Below are positions 10,231 to 22,128 of a stretch of DNA of 64,000 nt, in pieces (position 1 is the first letter of the stretch; the number at the start of each line of letters is the position of its first letter). The notes under the pieces were generated by a model. That model was given only the letters and a program-made list of their open reading frames with translations. It was not told the DNA's origin and ran no database searches. The position numbers and the translations under genes were made by a program. This stretch comes from Sinonovacula constricta (lineage: Eukaryota; Mollusca; Bivalvia; Cardiida; Solecurtidae), in the NCBI GenBank assembly GCA_007844125.1, contig CM017573.1, forward strand, positions 7,971,179 to 8,035,178, read 5' to 3'.

Positions 10231-10325
10231 CCAACCTTGAATTTAACCATTTTCTGGCTGGAAAAACATATTTTTATAAAACATATCCCACCATAATGGT
10301 ATTTCCAGCAAGTTAAGGGCTAACA
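10231..10325 (+). mobile_element. Small inverted-repeat element J
   Basis: About 95 bp: left end TTAACCATTTTCTGGCTGGA, right end CCATAATGGTATTTCCAGC followed by AAGTTAAGGG. The ends are the complement of each other and match the arm (TTAACCCTTTACTTGCTGGA) that makes up the 49-bp satellite at 60-63 kb. Confidence 0.6.
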
Positions 10326-10454
10326 CATGTCAGAAACAAAGGTATTTTTATATATTGAGTACTTCTGTTGCATAGTTATAGGTAAAGTGTGATTTTCATT
10401 AATTGACGCAACTAGACCCCTCAGTGCTGTGATTATAGGAAGAGAAATTCCAGG

Positions 10455-10715
10455 CAGGTGTACCGATAACCTATATTGATACCACCTGGACCGAGCAGTT
10501 TTTATACGTTTCCATGGCAACCTTTTTTGTGTGTGTGACAAATTGATTGGTTTGCATGCTACATGATACTGCTGTTGGTGGGTAATATGAGATGAAGCAG
10601 ACTTTGCTGGAGTTTTAATTAGTATGTAATCAAGAGAGAGTTTAAGCAGCTAAAATCATTAGGATACATGTAAGCTGCCTTTCTTCTGTCAAACTCATTG
10701 ATTTTACCATATTGG
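10455..10715 (-). repeat. Right arm of a long inverted repeat
   Basis: Reverse complement of 5905-6165, with matching landmarks: TATTGATACCACCTGG, CCATGGCAACCTTTTTTGTG, TTGGTTTGCATGCTACATGA, GGAGTTTTAATTAGTATGTA, TAAGCTGCCTTTCTTCTGTC. The arms are 4.3 kb apart. They may be two dispersed copies or the ends of a larger unit. A 73-codon minus-strand frame here is not supported as a gene. Confidence 0.8.
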
Positions 10716-10768
10716 AATGCAAAGAGGGCTCCTGTATATATTGAAGTGGCTTGTGACTACTCCCAGCA

Positions 10769-10859
10769 GGCATTCGTATTAAAAGGGGTGGGTGGGTCGA
10801 GGATCGGAACCGCAAGTCCTAGGCCAAAACGGCCCCAACCCCCTTTTAATATGAATGCC
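10769..10859. repeat. Hairpin with 26-bp arms
   Basis: Left arm GGCATTCGTATTAAAAGGGG, right arm CCCCCTTTTAATATGAATGCC (positions 10839-10859), one mismatch plus an indel, with a loop of about 40 bases. A short foldback repeat; no sign of a gene. Confidence 0.7.
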
Positions 10860-11030
10860 ATCATAGGGGGACTACACGTCCACCATTTTGCCCCTTTTTC
10901 AGCATACATGGGCGAAGCCTTGGACCTCCCGTACCTAGAGCTGATGCTCTACCAATGGTGCTTTTGTATGTGGTTCTGTATCCGAGTCATTTTATGGTTA
11001 TTTCACTTATATTAATTCCTAAATTCAAAG

Positions 11031-11338
11031 TGACCAGACTTGGTAGAGCGTTGGCTCCAAGTACGGGAGGCCCGAGTTTGAACTCGTGCTGTGACATACC
11101 AAAGTCATAAAAAAAATGGTAGTTGTATAGCTCCCTTGCAAATGCTTAAGCAAACATAAGGGTACTTCTATGACTGGTTGGCCCGGTGTAAGAATGATGT
11201 GACTGAGTGTGGTATCATGCCAGATTTTCATTGCATGCTATACACAGTGAAGGCAGCACAATATCTTCTGCAAGTGGACACTGTCACCAGATGACTGAAA
11301 TATTGTTGGCGAGACGATAAACCCAACAAACAAACATA
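11031..11338 (+). mobile_element. SINE-A copy 5, single tail unit
   Basis: A diverged full-length copy with a head lacking the GCGCAATCGG segment (ACTTGGTAGAGCG), a weak B box (GAGTTTGAACTC), the complete centre, and one 3' unit ending AAACCCAACAAACAAACA. It shows the basic one-monomer form of the family. Confidence 0.85.
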
Positions 11339-12050
11339 AATCGAAAGTAATTTTATTTTTCCAGTAAGTTAATAATGTATTAATAAAAAAATGACCTCTT
11401 CTGGTAGCTTTAATTGGTTTAACTATGATAACTTGTCACATGAAAGTTTCATGCCCAAACTGGGTTTCAGACCTCTCCAGCTTGAGGTTGAGGAGTTACA
11501 AGTCAGTGAATCTACGAGCCATAGGCACCCCTATAGAAAACCATGTTAGAACAATCCAATCATGAAAAAAATGCTTTAATCACCTTACAACCAATTTGTA
11601 GACATCGGAGAAAACACTGCTTTTCGTTAAAAAAAAATACTACGGTTTAAGCTAATTCATTAGAGCTAATGATGCTTTGCTTTGGCTAGAATTTTTTTAT
11701 GTTTAATGAAAGCAATCCATGGTTTGTTTTTGTTTTACATTATGTCTTTATGTAATTTGAAACTAAATACATGTTTTCTGTCTCATAACTTTCCTTTTGA
11801 ACTAGACATGTTTTTTAATCAAGGAAACATTTTATGTGGATTTCTGAAAAATTATTTTTGCCATCACAGCATCATTACGCATGAGAAAAACTCATCGTCA
11901 GTTTATTAAGACGGATCCAGACTTTGCTGCGATGAGTAATAAACATCTATATGATGAAGCATCATTAGCGAATGAGAAAAGCTGGTTCCCTTTGTCTGGA
12001 ATTTCTGAAGATATTGCTTAAAATTTACATTTTTGGGCTGGACAAAATCA
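11339..12050. other. Unassigned DNA before the 28-bp satellite
   Basis: No gene recognised. A short repeated phrase (GCATCATTA, GCGAATGAGAAAA, and the like) occurs near 11868 and 11960. Diverged satellite-like phrases (GGACAAAATCACTCC, GGACAAAATCCC) appear just before the array. Confidence 0.4.
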
Positions 12051-12099
12051 CTCCTGGACAAAATCCCTTTCAGTCATTATGGCATTGTGACCAGAATCC

Positions 12100-15000
12100 C
12101 TTCCGTTTTCCAAGGCAGACAGAATCCGTCCCATTTTCTAAAGCAGACAGAATGCCTCCCATTTTCTAAAGCAGACAGAATCCCTCCCATTTTCTAAAGC
12201 AGACAGAATCCCTCTCATTTTCTAAAGCAGACAGAATCCCTCCCATTTTCTAAAGCAGGCAGAATCCCTCCCATTTTCTAAGGCAGACAGAATTCCTCCC
12301 ATTTTCTAAAGCAGACAGAATCCATCCCATTTTCTAAAGCAGACAGAATCCCTACCATTTTCTAAGGCAGACAGAATCTCTCCCATTTTCTAAAGCAGAC
12401 AGAATCCCTCCCATTTTCTAAAGCAGACAAAATCTCTCCCATTTTCTAAAGCAGACAGAATCCATCCCATTTTCTAAAGCAGACAGAATCCTTCCATTTT
12501 CTAAGGCAGACAGAATCTCTCCCATTTTCTAAAGCAGACAGAATCCCTCCCATTTTCTAAAGCAGACAGAATCCCTTCCATTTTCTAAAGCAGACAGAAT
12601 CTCTCCCATTTTCTAAAGCAGACAGAATCCCTCCCATTTTCTAAAGCAGACAGAATCCATCCCATTTTCTAAAGCAGACAGAATCCTTCCATTTTCTAAA
12701 GCAGACAGAATCTCTCCCATTTTCTAAAGCAGACAGAATCCTTCCATTTTCTAAAGCAGACAGAATCCCTCCCATTTTCTAAGGCAGACAGAGTCTCTCC
12801 CATTTTCTAAAGCAGACAGAATCTCTCCCTTTTTCCAAAGCAGACAGAATCCCTCCCATTTTCTAAGGCAGACAGAATCTGTACCATTTTCTAAAGCAGA
12901 CGGAATACCTCCCATTTTCTAAAGCAGACAGAATCTCTCCCATTTTCTAAAGCAGACAGAATCCCTCCCATTTTCTAAAGCAGGCAAAATCTCTTCCATT
13001 TTCTAAAGCAGACAGAATCCCTCCCATTTTCTAAAGCAGACAGAATCTGTACCATTTTTTAAAGCAGACGGAATACCTCCCATTTTCTAAAGCAGACAGA
13101 ATTCCTCCCATTTTTTAAGACAGACAGAATCTCTCCCATTTTCTAAAGCAGACAGAATCCCTCCCATTTTCTAAGACAGACAGAATCTCTCCCATTTTCT
13201 TAAGCAGACAGAATCCCTCCCATTTTCTAAAGCAGACAGAATCTGTTCCATTTTCTAAAGCAGATACAATCTGTTCCATTTTTTAAAGCAGACAGAATCT
13301 CTCCCATTTTCTAAAGCAGACAGAATCCCTTCCATTTTCTAAGGCAGACAGAATCTCTCCCATTTTCTAGAGCAGACAGAATCTGTTCCATTTTTTAAAG
13401 CAGACAGAATCCCTCCCATTTTCTAAAGCAGACAGAATCTCTCCCATTTTCTAAAGTAGACAGAATCCCTCCCATTTTCTAAAGCAGACAGAATCTCACC
13501 CATTTTCTAAAGCAGACAGAATCCCTCCCATTTTCTAAAGCAGACAGAATCTCTCCCATTTTCTAAAGCAGACAGAATCTGTTCCATTTTTTAAAGCAGA
13601 CAGAATCCCTCCCATTTTCTAAAGCAGACAGAATCCCTCCCATTTTCTAAAGCAGACAGAATGTCTCCCATTTTCTAAAGCAGACAGAATCTGTCCCATT
13701 TTCTAAAGCAGACAGAATCCCTCCCATTTTCTAAAGCAGACAGAATCTCTCCCATTTTCTAAAGCAGACAGAATCTGTTCCATTTTTTAAAGCAGACAGA
13801 ATTCCTCCCATTTTCTAAAGCAGACAGAATCCCTCCCATTTTCTAATGCAGACAGAATCTGTCCCATTTTCTAAAGCAGACAGAATCTCTTCCATTTTTT
13901 AAAGCAGACAGAATCCCTCCTATTTTCTAAAGCAGACAGAATCTCTCCCATTTTCTAAAGCAGAGAGAATCCCTCCCATTTTCTAAAGCAGACAGAATCT
14001 CTCCCATTTTCTAAAGCAGACAGAATCCTTCCCATTTTCTAAAGCAGACAGAATCTCTCCCATTTTCTAAAGCAGACAGAATCCCTCCCATTTACTAAAG
14101 CAGACAGAATCCTTCCCATTTTCTAAAGCAGACAGAATCTCTCCCTTTTTATAAAGCAGACAGAATCCTTCCCATTTTCTAAAGCAGACAGAATCCCTCC
14201 CATTTTCCAAGGCAGACAGAATCCTTCCATTTTCTAAAACAGACAGAATCTGTCCCATTTTCTAAGGCAGACAGAATCTCTCCCATTTTCCAAGGCAGAC
14301 AGAATCTCTCCCATTTTCTAAAGCAGAGAGAATCCCTCCCATTTTCTGAAGCAGACAGAATCCTTCCCATTTTCTAAAGCAGACAGAATCCTTCCCATTT
14401 TCTAAAGCAGACAGAATCCCTCCCATTTTCCAAGGCAGACAGAATCCTCTCATTTTCTAAAGCAGACAGAATCCGTCCCATTTTCTAAAGCAGACAGAAT
14501 CTCTCCCATTTTCTAATGCAGACAGAATCTCTCCCATTTTCTAAAGCAGACAGAATCCCTCCCATTTTCTAAAGTAGAAAGAATCCATCCCATTTTCTAA
14601 AGCAGACAAAATCTCTCCCATTTTCTGAAGCAGACAGAATCCCTCCCATTTTCTAAAGCAGACAGAATCCCTCCCATTTTCTGAAGCAGACAGAATCTCT
14701 CCTATTTTCTAAAGCAGACAGAATCTCTCCCATTTTCCAAAGCAGACAGAATCCCTCCCATTTTCTAAAGCAGACAGAATCTCTCCCATTTTCTAATGCA
14801 GACAGAATTCCTCCCATTTTCTAAAGCAGACAGAATCTCTCCCATTTTCTAAAGCAGACAGAATCTGTACCATTTTCTAAAGCAGACAGAATCTCTCCCA
14901 TTTTCTAAAGCAGACAGAATCTCTCCCATTTTCTAAAGCAGACAGAATCTCTCCCATTTTCTAAAGCAGACAGAATCTGTACCATTTTCTAAAGCAGACA

Positions 15001-15190
15001 GAATCTCTCCCATTTTCTAAAGCAGACAGAATCTGTACCATTTTCTAAAGCAGACAGAATCTCTCCCATTTTCTAATGCAGACAGAATTCCTCCCATTTT
15101 CTAATGCAGACAGAATCTCTCCCATTTTCTAATGCAGACAGAATTCCTCCCATTTTCTAAAGCAGATTCCGTCCCAATTTCCAAGGACGA
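12100..15190 (+). repeat. 28-bp satellite, about 110 units
   Basis: A 3.1-kb array of CAGACAGAATCYCTCCCATT plus TTCTAAAG. Units differ mainly at two places: AATCCCTCC versus AATCTCTCC or AATCTGTTCC, and CTAAAG versus CTAAGG or CCAAGG. Variant types recur in runs, consistent with repeated unequal exchange. In reverse it gives frames translating to repeats like SALENGRDSVCFRKW, which are not genes. Flanking DNA shows a few eroded units on both sides (12045-12100 and 15165-15205). Confidence 0.95.
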
Positions 15191-15249
15191 CAGAATATCT
15201 CTCATTAATTTTTCAAGACACTATCAGTAAAAAAAAACGTAAAAAAAAA

Positions 15250-15487
15250 ATGTTGTAGTGGTCAAGTCACCAGCTTGTAACTACTCTCACTGCTTAGCCT
15301 CTTACCGCCTGGGTTCAAGTCCCATTTAGAGTGAAGGACTTCATGCAGGAAGGTCTTCCATCTGACCTGCAGTGTGTCGGTGGTTCTACCTAGACTTTTG
15401 TCTGGGATCTTTCTCCGCCAAACAGCTGGACATCGGTACAATGATCATAATTGGTCACTGTGTTGCATCTGAAGAACAAAGTTAAGC
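15250..15487 (+). mobile_element. SINE-C copy 3
   Basis: Head GTTGTAGTGGTCAAGTCACC, B box GGGTTCAAGTCCC, body GGTCTTCCATCTGACCTGC, GGTGGTTCTACC, CAGCTGGACATCGG and tail ATGATCATAATTGGTCACTG. It is inserted just after the 28-bp satellite. Confidence 0.8.
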
Positions 15488-15635
15488 CAAAAAACTTTAC
15501 TATCACTGTATCATCATCATTGAGCATGTTCTGGGTTTTTTTTCAATGAAAGAAACTGATTTGTGAGACATTATGTTGAGATACATTTCCAGGCATCATT
15601 ACTGCATGTTTAATACTTTCTTTTATCTTTTTGTA

Positions 15636-16617
15636 GAGATAGATTCCACATCTTTGATGGCAACTTCAAGGGATTTTCAAATGAATTTTTAGAAGCATAA
15701 ATTTTTTTTTTTTTGTAATTTTTTCATTTGTCATCAAAATATTAAAAGCTATACACCATTGGAAAGCTCTTGAAATTCATATTTTTAAAAATACAATATT
15801 TTGTTACAAATTTATAAATGCTCAAAAAAAATTAATACACAGAAATAAATAAAATTAAACAAAATGACAAGTGTATATTTTTTTGTTGTATTTTTTAAAC
15901 TATCAAAATATAGTTTCGATATTTAAAATACTTCATAAAAGCTGTTTAATTTGATATAAAATTCAGTAAAATAGACTGAAAACACACACAAAAAAAACAG
16001 TAGTGAATTGAAGACGGCACATAATTCCAGATTTTGGCCTGCATAAGCTTCTGCCTTGAAAGATGGCTGCCTTAAACTGTCTTATCAGTGCCTATGACAT
16101 CACATGGAAACTATCATTTGATATAAATTCAGTAAAAAAGACTGAAAAATTTAAAAAACAGCAACACAGTGGTGAATTGAATAAAGCACATATTTGTAGA
16201 TTTCGGCCTGCATTAGCTTCTGCCATCAAAGATGGCTGCCTTAAACTGTCTTATCAGTGCCTATGACATCACATGGAAACTATCATTTGATATAAAATTC
16301 ATTAAAATAGACTGAAAAATTAAAAAACAACACAGTTGTAAATTGAATAAAGCACATATTTCTAGATTTTGGCCTGCATTAGCTTCTGCCTTCAAAGATG
16401 GCTGCCTTAAACTGTCTTATCAGTGCTTATGACATAACATGGAAACTATCATTTGATATAAAATTTATTAAAATAGACTGAAAAATTAAATAAAAAAAAC
16501 AACACATTTGTGAATTGAATAAAACATTTCTAGATTTCAGCCTGCATTAGCTTCTGCCTTCAAAGATGGCTGCCTTAAACTGTCTTATCAGTGCCTATGA
16601 CATCACATGGAAATTGT
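15636..16617 (+). mobile_element. MITE H copy 1, internally expanded
   Basis: Shares its left part (ACATCTTTGATGGCAACTTC, AGGGATTTTCAAATGAATTT) and middle (GCTATACACCATTGGAAAGC) with the complete copy at 20128-20658. Its right part has been amplified into four tandem units of about 168 bp. The terminal inverted repeats are eroded here. Non-coding. Confidence 0.75.
16020..16617 (+). repeat. 168-bp tandem array, four units
   Basis: The word GATGGCTGCCTTAAACTGTC recurs at intervals of 169, 166 and 168 bases (C of CTTAAACTG at 16071, 16240, 16406 and 16574). Each unit also has CAGTGCCTATGACATCACAT, GGAAACTATCATTTGATATA and CGGCCTGCATTAGCTTCTGC. It is the expanded right half of MITE H. Confidence 0.85.
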
Positions 16618-17354
16618 GTATTGAAATTGATAAAAAAAACACTTTTTCTTTAAAAATATAATTAGTATCAGCTAAGTACCATCAGGTATTTACCCTTTCC
16701 TTGCTGGAAACACCATTAGGTTTTCTATTCATTTCATTTCTTTACAAACATAAAATATTTATAATATAACCTTATTGTATAATAAAACACAAAACGCATA
16801 TAGGAATGCCACAGAACGGTATACTTTAATCAAATAATATTCAACAAGACACACTCAAGCAATAGATTCTGGGGGGGGGAAAAAAAGGCACCAGTTTGAT
16901 CATCTGGCTCAATGTCCTTATACAATAACACTGGAAAACGCTGTTCAAGACAGCTACAAAATGTCCGGAGTCACTGCTGCTTTCACACGCACAAAACACT
17001 CATCTCAATGACTTGCCATGGTAACAAAAAATACCATACTAAAAAGATAAACAACTATTAGTAAAAACATACAAAAACGCATCTTATAAACACCTGACAC
17101 CTTATATACAATACTTGCAAAATTAGTCAAAATTATATCAAAACAATACATTTTAGAAAATTTTCCAAAATTAAATGTGCACTGTATCCAGTCTGAGCAT
17201 CAAATGACGATTTCAATACCCTCTGAGCACGAGGGAAACTATTACTAGTACACTTGAATAACTACACAAGCGTTACACAAAACGGACCAGTAATAAATAC
17301 ATTTAGGTGTATGTTCTATGTAAGTAAGTAAGTAGACTGGGTGATGTTTCTAGA
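16618..17354. other. Mostly unassigned DNA with one J motif
   Basis: Contains one isolated copy of the J arm at 16690-16722 (TTACCCTTTCCTTGCTGGAA, ACACCATTAGG), otherwise nothing I recognise. Confidence 0.4.
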
Positions 17355-18003
17355 AAGTTTAGTTTTAACCTATTTATTTATAGCCGATTAGGAAACAGAC
17401 TTTCAAATTATATTTATCCCTCTTGACTGCCCTCATGCTGGGCAGAACAGTACTTAGGTACCGAGTACCTGGAGCAATGTGCAGTAAATATTTTAGTTTT
17501 AACCAAATTATTTAAAGTCGATTGGGAAACATACTTTCAAGTTATATTAATCCCTGTTGACCGCTCCCTTCCTGGGTAGAACCACTACTCAGGTACTGGA
17601 GCAATGTGCAGTAAATAGTTTAGTTTTAACCAAATTATTTAAAGTCGATTGGGAAACAAACTTTCAAGTTATATTAATCCCTCTCGACTGCTCACTTCCT
17701 GGGTAGAACTAGTAGTCAGGTACTGAAGCAGTGTGCAGTAAATAGTTTAGTTTTAACCAAATTATTTAAAGTCGATTGGGAAACAAACTTTCAAGTTATA
17801 TTAATCCCTGTTGACTGCTCACTTCCTGGGAAGAATCAGTAGTCAGGTACTGAAGCAATGTGCAGTAAATAGTGTAGTTTAAGCCTATTTATTTATAGTC
17901 CATTGGAAAATAATCTTTCAACTTATATTAATCCCTGTTGACCGCTCACTTCCTGGGCAGAACCAGTATTCAGGTACTGAAGCAATGTGCAGTAAATAGT
18001 CTT
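17355..18003 (+). repeat. 127-bp tandem array, five units
   Basis: The word GTGCAGTAAATA recurs exactly every 127 bases (17479, 17606, 17733, 17860, 17987). The unit includes TTTTAACCAAATTATTTAAA, GTCGATTGGGAAACAAACTT, TCAAGTTATATTAATCCCTG and CACTTCCTGGGTAGAAC. Outer units are most diverged, the inner three nearly identical. Confidence 0.9.
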
Positions 18004-18027
18004 GCTTAATGACTTATATTATATTGT

Positions 18028-18082
18028 CATTTTTGGATCTCGAACCCGGAACTCCAATCCGGAGTCCAAAGTGGTCTAGTGG
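18028..18082 (-). other. tRNA-like fragment
   Basis: In reverse it has GGGTTCGAGATCC, a B-box-like word, preceded by an arm-like GGACTCCGGATTGGAGT. A GTGGTCTAGTGG word, typical of A-box regions, lies in the opposite direction beside it. No cloverleaf can be folded, so it is a rearranged SINE or tRNA scrap. Confidence 0.3.
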
Positions 18083-18684
18083 TTTGTAGAAAGTTAAAGG
18101 ATATTGTGCCTTTATCTTGTCAGAGATGCCAAGGTTTTTTGTCATAGATCCTTCCTTTATGATTCGTTTGGTCAACGAGACACGCTTAATGATGTGTTTT
18201 TTTTATCGACACGACCTCCCCTCCCCCCATCTCAAATATACTCAATGGGCTAATTGCAGCAAAAACATCAAAGTAATATTTGAAGACAATCAAGATTTGT
18301 TTCAACTGCAGGCTTTGTGTAATGTCATCTGAGACTTTATGTTGATGTGAGACGAGAGATGTAACCTCAGAATACGTCCTTTGTGGAACTTGACTCAACA
18401 AAGTTGCAGATAAAAATGGAATGCACTAGAATGCAGTCTTATTTTCTGATTACTTTTTTGTTTTAAATCAGGAATTTTAAATGAAAAATAGCTCATAAAC
18501 TGTCACTTTGAAAGGGTTGAACTTTAAATTTTAAATAAAGTTTGTGATGGAACAATTACTAGAACACAAAAAACTTGACACATAAATGTTGCCAAGTAGC
18601 AAAATGTTGAACACCCTAAAAAATCAACACCACAAGAAACTCAGATAAGAGAAGTACAACTTCTCCTAACTCTTTTATTTATAC
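18083..18684. other. Unassigned DNA
   Basis: No repeat or gene recognised. Open frames of 71 codons on both strands (18117-18332, 18186-18401) overlap each other and have no support. Confidence 0.35.
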
Positions 18685-19320
18685 ATAAGGCTTGGTTGAG
18701 CATTATGGGATATACAGCTCCTTTATTTTTCCACCAAACCCTCTATACCAGGTACTCATTAGAATCGTCTTGGTGAGACAATTTCAATGAGTACCCACTC
18801 TACAGGGTTTGGATAAGAATTATTGGATATACAGCTCCCGCTACCTCCTTTATTCCGCCACCAAACCCTCTATACCAGGTACTCATTAGAATAGTCTTGA
18901 TGAGACAATTTCAATGAGTACCCACTCTACAGGGGTTGGATAAGAATTATGGGATATACAGCTTCTTTATTCCTCCACCAAACCCTCTATACCAGGTAGT
19001 CATTAGAATTGTTTCAAACAATTACAATAAGTACCTACACTATAGGGCAAGAATTATGGGAGATACAACTCCTGCTTACTTTTATTTCTCCTCCTAACCC
19101 TTAAAACCTGGTACCCATTAGAATCCTCTCAATAAGACCATTTCAACGAGTACCTACATTATAGGGCTTAGTTGAGAATTATGGGATATATGTCTAAATC
19201 ATTTATTCCCCGTACAAACCCTACATACCTGGTACTCCTTGAGATCTTCTCCATGAGACAATTTCAGTGAGTACAAATAAAGGGTTTGGTTGAGAATTAT
19301 GGGATATATAGTTCACCACA
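18685..19320 (+). repeat. Tandem hairpin repeat, five units of 115-127 bp
   Basis: Each unit carries ACCAAACCCTCTATACCAGG, TACTCATTAGAAT, a short spacer, then ATTTCAATGAGTACC and CTACAGGGTTTGG, so the two halves are complementary and each unit can fold on itself. Units are joined by GAATTATGGGATATACAGC. Later units are more diverged. Confidence 0.85.
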
Positions 19321-20127
19321 GAATTAGATTTTCCATTCTTTCTGTTACATTTTCCTAGATTTAGTGATTATCAGTCCCTCCTTTCACCACTGTTGTAGCG
19401 CTGAGAGAAACAATTTCTTTGCTCCAAATCAAATTAGATGAGAAATATAGGCTGAAGCAATCAACACAAAGTGCTAATTTGACTTAATTACACCACCCAG
19501 CCTTTTATCCTGGAAATGGTGCACATGTTGTTTTTTTCTGTCTGTTATTTTTATTGCAATTACAATTTTCTAAAGTAATGCTGTCGTATTTTTGTGTGTG
19601 TGTGCTGCTTTTTATTTTTAGTAGTGTTGTTGTATTTTTTGTTGTTGTTTCCTATGGTTTGGTTAATGTTGTTTCTTGTGTTTCAGTTTTTTGATCTAGT
19701 GGTTTAGAATGATTTTTTTTTATCCTAGGAAAATTTAAAACGGTATCCATCTTGTCTGCTGCTAGGTATTTAATGGCGTTTTCCGCTGAAAGTGGTGTGC
19801 AAACTCAATTCTTCTGATTGCTATTCTTAATTTGCCTTGTTTTACTCTAGCTTTGTTATTACCAAAAGAGCTTTCAGTCCTTGGGCTGCCAGTTGTGAAA
19901 ATAACCAGTTTAGGTAAATAATGTAGATCCATATCAGGCAGTTTCTTGCTGGAAGCTGTCAAAGTAGCATCTGCGCTTTTTGATGCAGAATTTCTACTGA
20001 TAGGTTTGGTAATATTTATGTGTATTTTTTTGGGAGGCAAAATTGCGTAGATTTGTATAAAGGTTGATAACAAATATGGCTTGGTAAGGGTAAAAAAGCT
20101 GTAAAAGCCACATTTCTAGAGAAAATT
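19321..20127. other. Unassigned DNA
   Basis: No gene recognised. A 103-codon minus-strand frame (19762-20073) is unusual in not being repetitive, but has no motif I know and no clear splice context. Confidence 0.35.
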
Positions 20128-20658
20128 GGAATAGATAGTTCCCACATCAGTGAAAATCCCTTATCTTGGCAGCCATCTTTGATGGTAACTTCAAGGGATT
20201 TTCATATGAATTGTATAGAAGGGTAAATTTTATTTTCTTGTAATTTCTTCATTTGTGGTCCGATAATTAAAAGCTATACACCACTGGAAAGCTCTTAAAA
20301 TTCATATTTTTAGAATACAATATGTTTACAACTGATAAATGGATAAAGATTTAATACACAGAAATAAATAAAACTATTGGCTCTCACTTAAAACAAAATG
20401 AACAGTGTATCATTTTTGGTTGTATTTCTTTAACCTTTTAAACTATCAAAAAATAGTTTGATATTTAAAATACTTTATAAAAGCTGTTAAATTTGATATA
20501 AAGTTCAGTAAAATAGACTGAAAAATAAAAACACAGTGGTGAGTTTAATACAGCACATATTTCCCGATTTCGGCCTGCATTAGCTTCTACCCACAAAGAT
20601 GGCTGCCTTAAACTGTCTTATCAGTGTCGATGACATCACATGGAAACTATCTATTCTA
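20128..20658 (+). mobile_element. MITE H copy 2, complete
   Basis: A 531-bp element with long inverted ends: left GAATAGATAGTTCCCACATC, with GGCAGCCATCTTTG following. In reverse the right end reads TAGAATAGATAGTTTCCATG with GGCAGCCATCTTTG further in. It has a single, unexpanded right half and no coding sequence. It shows what the ancestor of the 168-bp array looked like. Confidence 0.8.
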
Positions 20659-21084
20659 GCTATGTGCACTGTGTATACAGTCAGACTTTGAAAACCAGTT
20701 TTTAATGAAGCAGCTTTTTTGAAAATGAAAGTCACCAGTGTCTGTGTTTTTGTGTGTGTTTTCTGTTCCTCAAAAACTGTCAATGAGTCACACTTCAGAT
20801 ATATACTTTTGATTCATGTCTTCTTTGCCACACTGCTGTGTGTGCATTGTTGCAAACACATTCCTGATCAAATCGATAACTTAACACCTTACAAAGTTAT
20901 CGAAAATAAAGGCACCACATTGTAAATTACAGATTTTTGTATAAATGTGCAACATGTAAATAAAACTATTGTGAGATTGCGTTTAGATATCAGATAAAAC
21001 TTAAGTTAGAGCTTTCTGTTAAGTCATAAAAAGGTTTTCACCATTTACGAACTAATTTAAATATCTGTTCACTAGCAGTGCAGA
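20659..21084. other. Unassigned DNA
   Basis: A 68-codon plus-strand frame (20719-20925) is hydrophobic at its start but shows no recognisable family. Nothing else found. Confidence 0.35.
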
Positions 21085-21599
21085 ACACCAAACCTGGTAG
21101 AGCAATCAGTAGAGTGTCGGCTCAAGGTACGGGAGGCCCCGGGTTTGATCCTGGGCCACGATATTTTTAAAAAAGTCATAAAGAAATGTATTGGCTTAGC
21201 TTACTTGCTTACTCTCAAGCAAATATAAGGGTAGTTCCACAACTGGTTGGCCCGGTGTCAGGATAATGAGACTGGGTGTGGTATCATGCCAGGTCTTCAC
21301 TGCATGCTATACACAGTGAAGGCAGCACTAGATCTGCTTCAAGTGGACACCGTCTCCAGATAACTGAAATACTGTTGGTGGGACGATAAACCCAATAAAC
21401 ATGCTATACACAGTGAAGGCAGCACTATATCTGCTTCAAGTGGACACCGTCTCAAGATAACTGAAATACTGTTGGTGGGACGATAAACCCAAAAAACATG
21501 CTATACACATTGAAGGCAGCACTATATCTGCTTCAAGTGGACACCGTCTCCAGATAACTGAAATACTATTGGTGGGACAATAATCCCAATAAACTAAAC
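21085..21599 (+). mobile_element. SINE-A copy 6 with three tail units
   Basis: Head AACCTGGTAGAGCAATCAG, B box GGGTTTGATCC, complete centre, and three 3' monomers, two of them shortened by loss of AACAAA at their junctions (AAACCCAATAAACATGCTAT). Confidence 0.88.
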
Positions 21600-22128
21600 A
21601 ATATTTGATATAATTAAGAATTATTATATTTTTTTTAGCCTTAAACACTCAGATACCTCCTTAAGACTAATGTTGTGTCTTAAATTCCAGCTTTGTACAT
21701 GTAAAGTAGACATTCTAGCATCCGCTATACCATCTCGCTTTATGATCTTAAACGGCCACATGAACCCCTGGAATTGGTGCTGGCCAAATCGGTGGTATCC
21801 ATTATTAATGATGTAATTATTTTCTCTCCACAAACCTTAAGAAAATTGAGCCGGTGACGAGATACAGTTGAGAGATTATTATCGACTTCAATTCTAGCAT
21901 GTTTTGGATAATTAAATCAAATCTAAGCCATAACTTGGTGCTGTATTAAAAAAAAAGGGCACCGGACAAAGTTAGTGAGGAAGGTGTTTTTTTTGGTTCG
22001 TTTTTAGTTTGGTTAATTTTTAATTTGGTTTTTAGCTGCTAAACTATGACACAATGTTTATTTTTGGTTGACTTTTGCAAATATTTGTGCAGGAATCATC
22101 CAGATGAATGTTTAAGTAGAACAACCAT
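21600..22128. other. Unassigned DNA
   Basis: No repeat or gene recognised; some T-rich runs near 21990. Confidence 0.4.

Noticed and set aside
21900..21960. Phrase TTGGTGCTGTATT as the hyccin tryptophan-cysteine exon
   Set aside because: Reading frame context does not match, and the sequence runs into an A tract.
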